Position numbers and translations under genes: made by a program. Shown here in pieces: positions 7,532 to 9,828 of a stretch of 9,828 nt of DNA. Under the pieces are notes generated by a model. That model saw only the letters and a list, made by a program, of their open reading frames with translations, ran no database searches and was not told the origin of the DNA. Each line of letters begins with the position of its first letter. Within the stretch, counting starts at the first letter, position 1. The stretch covers positions 1-9,828 of the forward strand of contig ONFK01000041.1 in NCBI GenBank assembly GCA_900317065.1. The letters run 5' to 3'. This DNA is from an uncultured Bacteroidales bacterium. Its GTDB lineage: Bacteria; Bacteroidota; Bacteroidia; Bacteroidales; UBA932.

Positions 7532-7583
7532 AACTTGTGAAATGTTTTTTGAAATAATAGTATAATAAGAATTATATAACGAA
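7532..7583. other. AT-rich gap between thrA and the lipoprotein gene
   Basis: Fifty-two very AT-rich bases. They contain an all-A/T inverted repeat TATAAT / ATTATA (7561-7566 and 7571-7576, loop AAGA) just downstream of the thrA stop. A stem without any G-C pair is too weak to call a terminator. A promoter for the lipoprotein gene should lie here, but no TAnnTTTG match was found. Confidence 0.3.
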
Positions 7584-9728
7584 TTACCTCAGAATATCAT
7601 TCAGCACGCTTGCGGCGGCGAGGCGGGCGCCTTCGCCTGCACCCTGGATAAGCAGGGGGTAGGGATGGTAGGCGCTGCGGATGATGATGGCGTTTTCGGT
7701 GCCGGTGATGCGGTAGGCGGGGTGCGATGCATCCACGTTCTTCACCTTGATGGAAGCCCTGTAGCCGTGCGGGCCTTCGGGATCCTTCTCAAGCGAGGCC
7801 ACGAAGCGCTGGCGCTGATGCGCGGCGTCCGCCGCAGCCTCAAGGGCGGCGAAGCGGGGTTCATCGGCTTCGAGGCGGGCATAGAACTCATCCAGCGACA
7901 GTCCGGCATACTCCGGACCGATGACCGGCTCTATCTCCACCTCTTCCTCCTCCAGCGGCACACCGGCCTCGCGGGCGAGAATCAGAAGTTTGCGTAGGGC
8001 CTCCCTGCCGCTGAGGTCGATGCGGGGGTCGGATTCGGTAAGGCCTTCGTCCTGAGCCTTCCGCACTATCTGTGCGAAACTGCAGGGGGTGAGGGTGTAT
8101 TCGGAGAGAATCCTGTTCAGGGTGCAGCTGACAACGGCCTCGATGGAGAGGATTTCGTCGCTGGAATTGGCTCCGGCGGCGATGCTTTCAAGCATGGGCA
8201 GGGCAGATCCGACGGTGGTCTCATAGCGTAGGAAAACCCCGTTTTCCTGGGCGGCCGCCTGCATTGCGGCGTAGTCCACGAAGGGCACTGCCAGCGCGCG
8301 GCGGTTGGAACTTACGATGTTCAGGCCTTCACGCAGCAAGCCCTCGTACTCCTTGTAGATTGTTTCGCTGTCGGTGACGTCCACGAAGATGCTGCCGCGG
8401 GGAGCGGACAGGACTATCGGACGGGCAATACCCGTACAGGTGGCCTCCTGTGGGTCACCGACGGGTCCTTTGCCCGTCGCGGAGGGGAACAGCGTCCAGC
8501 CGTGGCTGTCAGCAATTCCAGCGATGCGCAGCACCTTGCCCGTGCGACGGGCGATGCGCTCGGAGGATTCGTTTATGAGTTCCACCAGAGCAGAGCCGAC
8601 CGCCCCCTTTCCTGCGATATACAGATTGACGGTCGTAGCGGGGGCCGTCTCGAAAAACTCCCTGTGGATGGCGTTCAGAGCCTCTCCGGCTACGGCCAAA
8701 CGGACGCTGGCGTAGACATTCGTGCCGTCCGAAGAGCAGGACAGCGTCCTGATGCCAGCCTTCTTGAGGCAGTCCACGGTCCTGGCGCAGGCGGACTCGC
8801 CGTTGATGCGGCCGTTGCTGACCAGGCATAGCAGCGACTCCTCCTGGCGGGTGTCATCCACGCTGGTAACGCCCATCCACTCAGCCACTTCAGCCTCTGG
8901 AAGGGCTTTGATTACCGTACCCGGATTCTCCGGTTCAAAGGTGTCGAGGATGTGTATTGCGATTCCGGCCTCCATCGCAGGCTGCACGGTGGGGGCATAG
9001 AGCACCTTTGCACCGTGGGAAGCCATGTCCAAGGCCGCCTGATACGGCATTTCGGGGATGGTTCGGGCGGCGGGCACCTGCTTGGGGTTCGCCGTCATGA
9101 TGCCCGGCACGTCCGTCCAGATTTCCAGGCGGGATGCCTTCGTGGCAGCGGCGTAAAGGGCGGCGCTGAAGTCGGAGCCTCCGCGACCGAGGGTGGTCAC
9201 CTTGCCGTCGTACTCGCTGGCGATGAAACCGGGGGCGACGAAAACTTCCACCTCAGGCTCGAGGGCCACCGCCGTAGAAATATTATTATATGTGAGAGTG
9301 GTGTTGTCTTTGATGACCAGTATGCGGGAGTCCAGCCACTTGGTGCGGAAGCCTTCGCAGCGCAGCTTCTCGGCGATGATGGTGGTGGAGAATAGTTCCC
9401 CGAAGGTGACCATCTCGTCTTCCGGAGCGACGGCGAGTTTGTCGAACAGGGCCGCAATCTTTGAAGAAACCGCTTCGCGCTCGACACCGGTAAAGAGCCT
9501 GCGGATAATGTCGCCGTGCCTGGTTTTCAGGCTCTCGAGCATCACCGCGCGCTCCGCACTGCCCCTCTCGGTGCGGGCCAGGCCGAGCAGGGTGTCGGTG
9601 CAGCCGGATATTGCGGAACAAACCAAGGCCACCCGGTCTTTACGGGCAGCCTTGGATACGATATCGAGAACCCTCGATATATTAGTGGCGTTGGCGACTG
9701 AACTGCCGCCGAATTTGAGGACTTGCAT
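7584..9728 (-). CDS. thrA: Bifunctional aspartokinase / homoserine dehydrogenase, shortened
   Basis: A 714-residue fusion catalysing the first and third steps of homoserine synthesis. Residues 1-275 are the aspartokinase: KFGGSS (5-10), VTFGE (107-111), GRGGSDFSAA (181-190), EIWTDVPGIMTANPKQVP (202-219), HGAKVLYAPTV. Residues about 366-714 are the homoserine dehydrogenase: NADP site IAGKGAVG (371-378), YETTVGSALP (502-511), DPRIDLSG (567-574), RKLLILARE (579-587). Usual ThrA is about 810-820 residues. Here the linker from GTVI to the dehydrogenase is about 92 residues rather than about 165, leaving one degenerate ACT-like unit (about 283-362), so feedback control is probably altered. The dehydrogenase also has Arg476 in the usual NK motif, Cys535 in the usual SGTLN, and Glu576 where DVxRK has Asp. 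No homoserine kinase or threonine synthase gene follows. It starts 15 bases after the upstream gene's stop, suggesting an operon. Confidence 0.94.
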   Translation of the reverse strand: MQVLKFGGSSVANATNISRVLDIVSKAARKDRVALVCSAISGCTDTLLGLARTERGSAERAVMLESLKTRHGDIIRRLFTGVEREAVSSKIAALFDKLAVAPEDEMVTFGELFSTTIIAEKLRCEGFRTKWLDSRILVIKDNTTLTYNNISTAVALEPEVEVFVAPGFIASEYDGKVTTLGRGGSDFSAALYAAATKASRLEIWTDVPGIMTANPKQVPAARTIPEMPYQAALDMASHGAKVLYAPTVQPAMEAGIAIHILDTFEPENPGTVIKALPEAEVAEWMGVTSVDDTRQEESLLCLVSNGRINGESACARTVDCLKKAGIRTLSCSSDGTNVYASVRLAVAGEALNAIHREFFETAPATTVNLYIAGKGAVGSALVELINESSERIARRTGKVLRIAGIADSHGWTLFPSATGKGPVGDPQEATCTGIARPIVLSAPRGSIFVDVTDSETIYKEYEGLLREGLNIVSSNRRALAVPFVDYAAMQAAAQENGVFLRYETTVGSALPMLESIAAGANSSDEILSIEAVVSCTLNRILSEYTLTPCSFAQIVRKAQDEGLTESDPRIDLSGREALRKLLILAREAGVPLEEEEVEIEPVIGPEYAGLSLDEFYARLEADEPRFAALEAAADAAHQRQRFVASLEKDPEGPHGYRASIKVKNVDASHPAYRITGTENAIIIRSAYHPYPLLIQGAGEGARLAAASVLNDILR

Positions 9729-9743
9729 AATGATTGGCTTTAC

Positions 9744-9828
9744 TCACAAATATAACAATAATCGCCGACAAATTATGTCTACATCTTCTGCTTCAAGATC
9801 GGGATATATAGGCATAGATAGAACTCTT
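9744..9828 (-). CDS. C-terminal tail of a DegT/DnrJ/EryC1-type aminotransferase, partial
   Basis: The last 27 codons plus stop (TGA, 9746-9744) of a gene entering from beyond the right edge. The visible peptide includes VLSMPIYPDLEAEDVDIICR, which resembles the C-terminus of DegT/DnrJ/EryC1 PLP-dependent sugar aminotransferases, where a 'vLSLPm-P-Lt-e--dyi' segment is characteristic. Such enzymes transfer an amino group to nucleotide-linked keto sugars for O-antigen or capsule sugars. The catalytic lysine and PLP site lie outside the window, so the assignment rests on this short motif only. The spacing to thrA is 15 bases on the same strand. Confidence 0.6.
   Translation of the reverse strand, partial: RVLSMPIYPDLEAEDVDIICRRLLLYL
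9747..9754 (-). promoter_or_regulatory. Possible thrA -7 box inside upstream gene end
   Basis: On the minus strand this reads TATATTTG, matching TAnnTTTG, 18 bases before the thrA ATG. It coincides with the last Leu-Tyr-Leu codons of the upstream reading frame, and the only TTTG upstream is 14 bases away, shorter than usual. It may be a chance match; thrA may simply be co-transcribed with the upstream gene. Confidence 0.28.

Noticed and set aside
7561..7576. TATAAT...ATTATA inverted repeat as a thrA terminator
   Set aside because: The 6-base stem has no G-C pairs and no following U run, and such repeats are expected by chance in AT-rich DNA.
8374..9395. Several plus-strand open frames of about 90-150 codons opposite thrA
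   Set aside because: All are shadows of the GC-rich thrA reading frame, with no initiation context or recognisable products.
9775..9828. Start of a new plus-strand gene at the ATG at 9775
   Set aside because: Only 18 codons are visible, Ser-rich and without any motif, and the opposite strand has a much better aminotransferase-like reading.

Overview
The window looks like part of a chromosome from a GC-rich member of the Bacteroidota, probably Bacteroidales. The signs are an aspartokinase-homoserine dehydrogenase fusion, secreted proteins with 'AQ'-type signal-peptide ends, two small outer-membrane barrels, A-rich leaders without clear Shine-Dalgarno sites, and TAnnTTTG-type promoter boxes in the few intergenic gaps. 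Genus cannot be read from the sequence. Gene packing is very tight: no stretch over 60 bases lacks a gene or a candidate signal. I see no rRNA, tRNA, CRISPR array, insertion sequence or phage gene.

Left part, plus strand (1-4483): a four-gene convoy consisting of a 5'-truncated mutS2 (ribosome-collision/recombination ATPase with Smr nuclease domain), a UPF0102/YraN nuclease-fold protein, a mannose-1-phosphate guanylyltransferase (GDP-mannose supply for surface glycans) and an M20 zinc deacylase/peptidase. The first two junctions overlap by 1 and 8 bases and the third is a 1-base gap, so co-transcription is very likely.

Middle (4480-7531): asd (aspartate-semialdehyde dehydrogenase, minus) converges on the M20 gene, the two stop codons sharing a CTAG palindrome. 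Only 38 bases separate asd from a divergently transcribed outer-membrane barrel gene. That gene converges on a minus-strand pair, a second barrel protein preceded by an AT-rich orphan lipoprotein gene that looks acquired.

Right part (7584-9828, minus): a bifunctional thrA of only 714 residues. It has both catalytic halves but only one degenerate ACT-like segment between them, and substitutions at conserved homoserine dehydrogenase positions. Fifteen bases upstream of thrA is the C-terminal tail of another gene, which reads like a DegT/DnrJ/EryC1-type aminotransferase running off the window edge.

Together asd and thrA supply steps one to three of the aspartate route to homoserine (aspartate to aspartyl phosphate to semialdehyde to homoserine), but the lipoprotein and barrel genes separate them. 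I found no new multi-gene system. The best leads are the reduced, probably feedback-desensitised ThrA and the AT-rich lipoprotein insertion.
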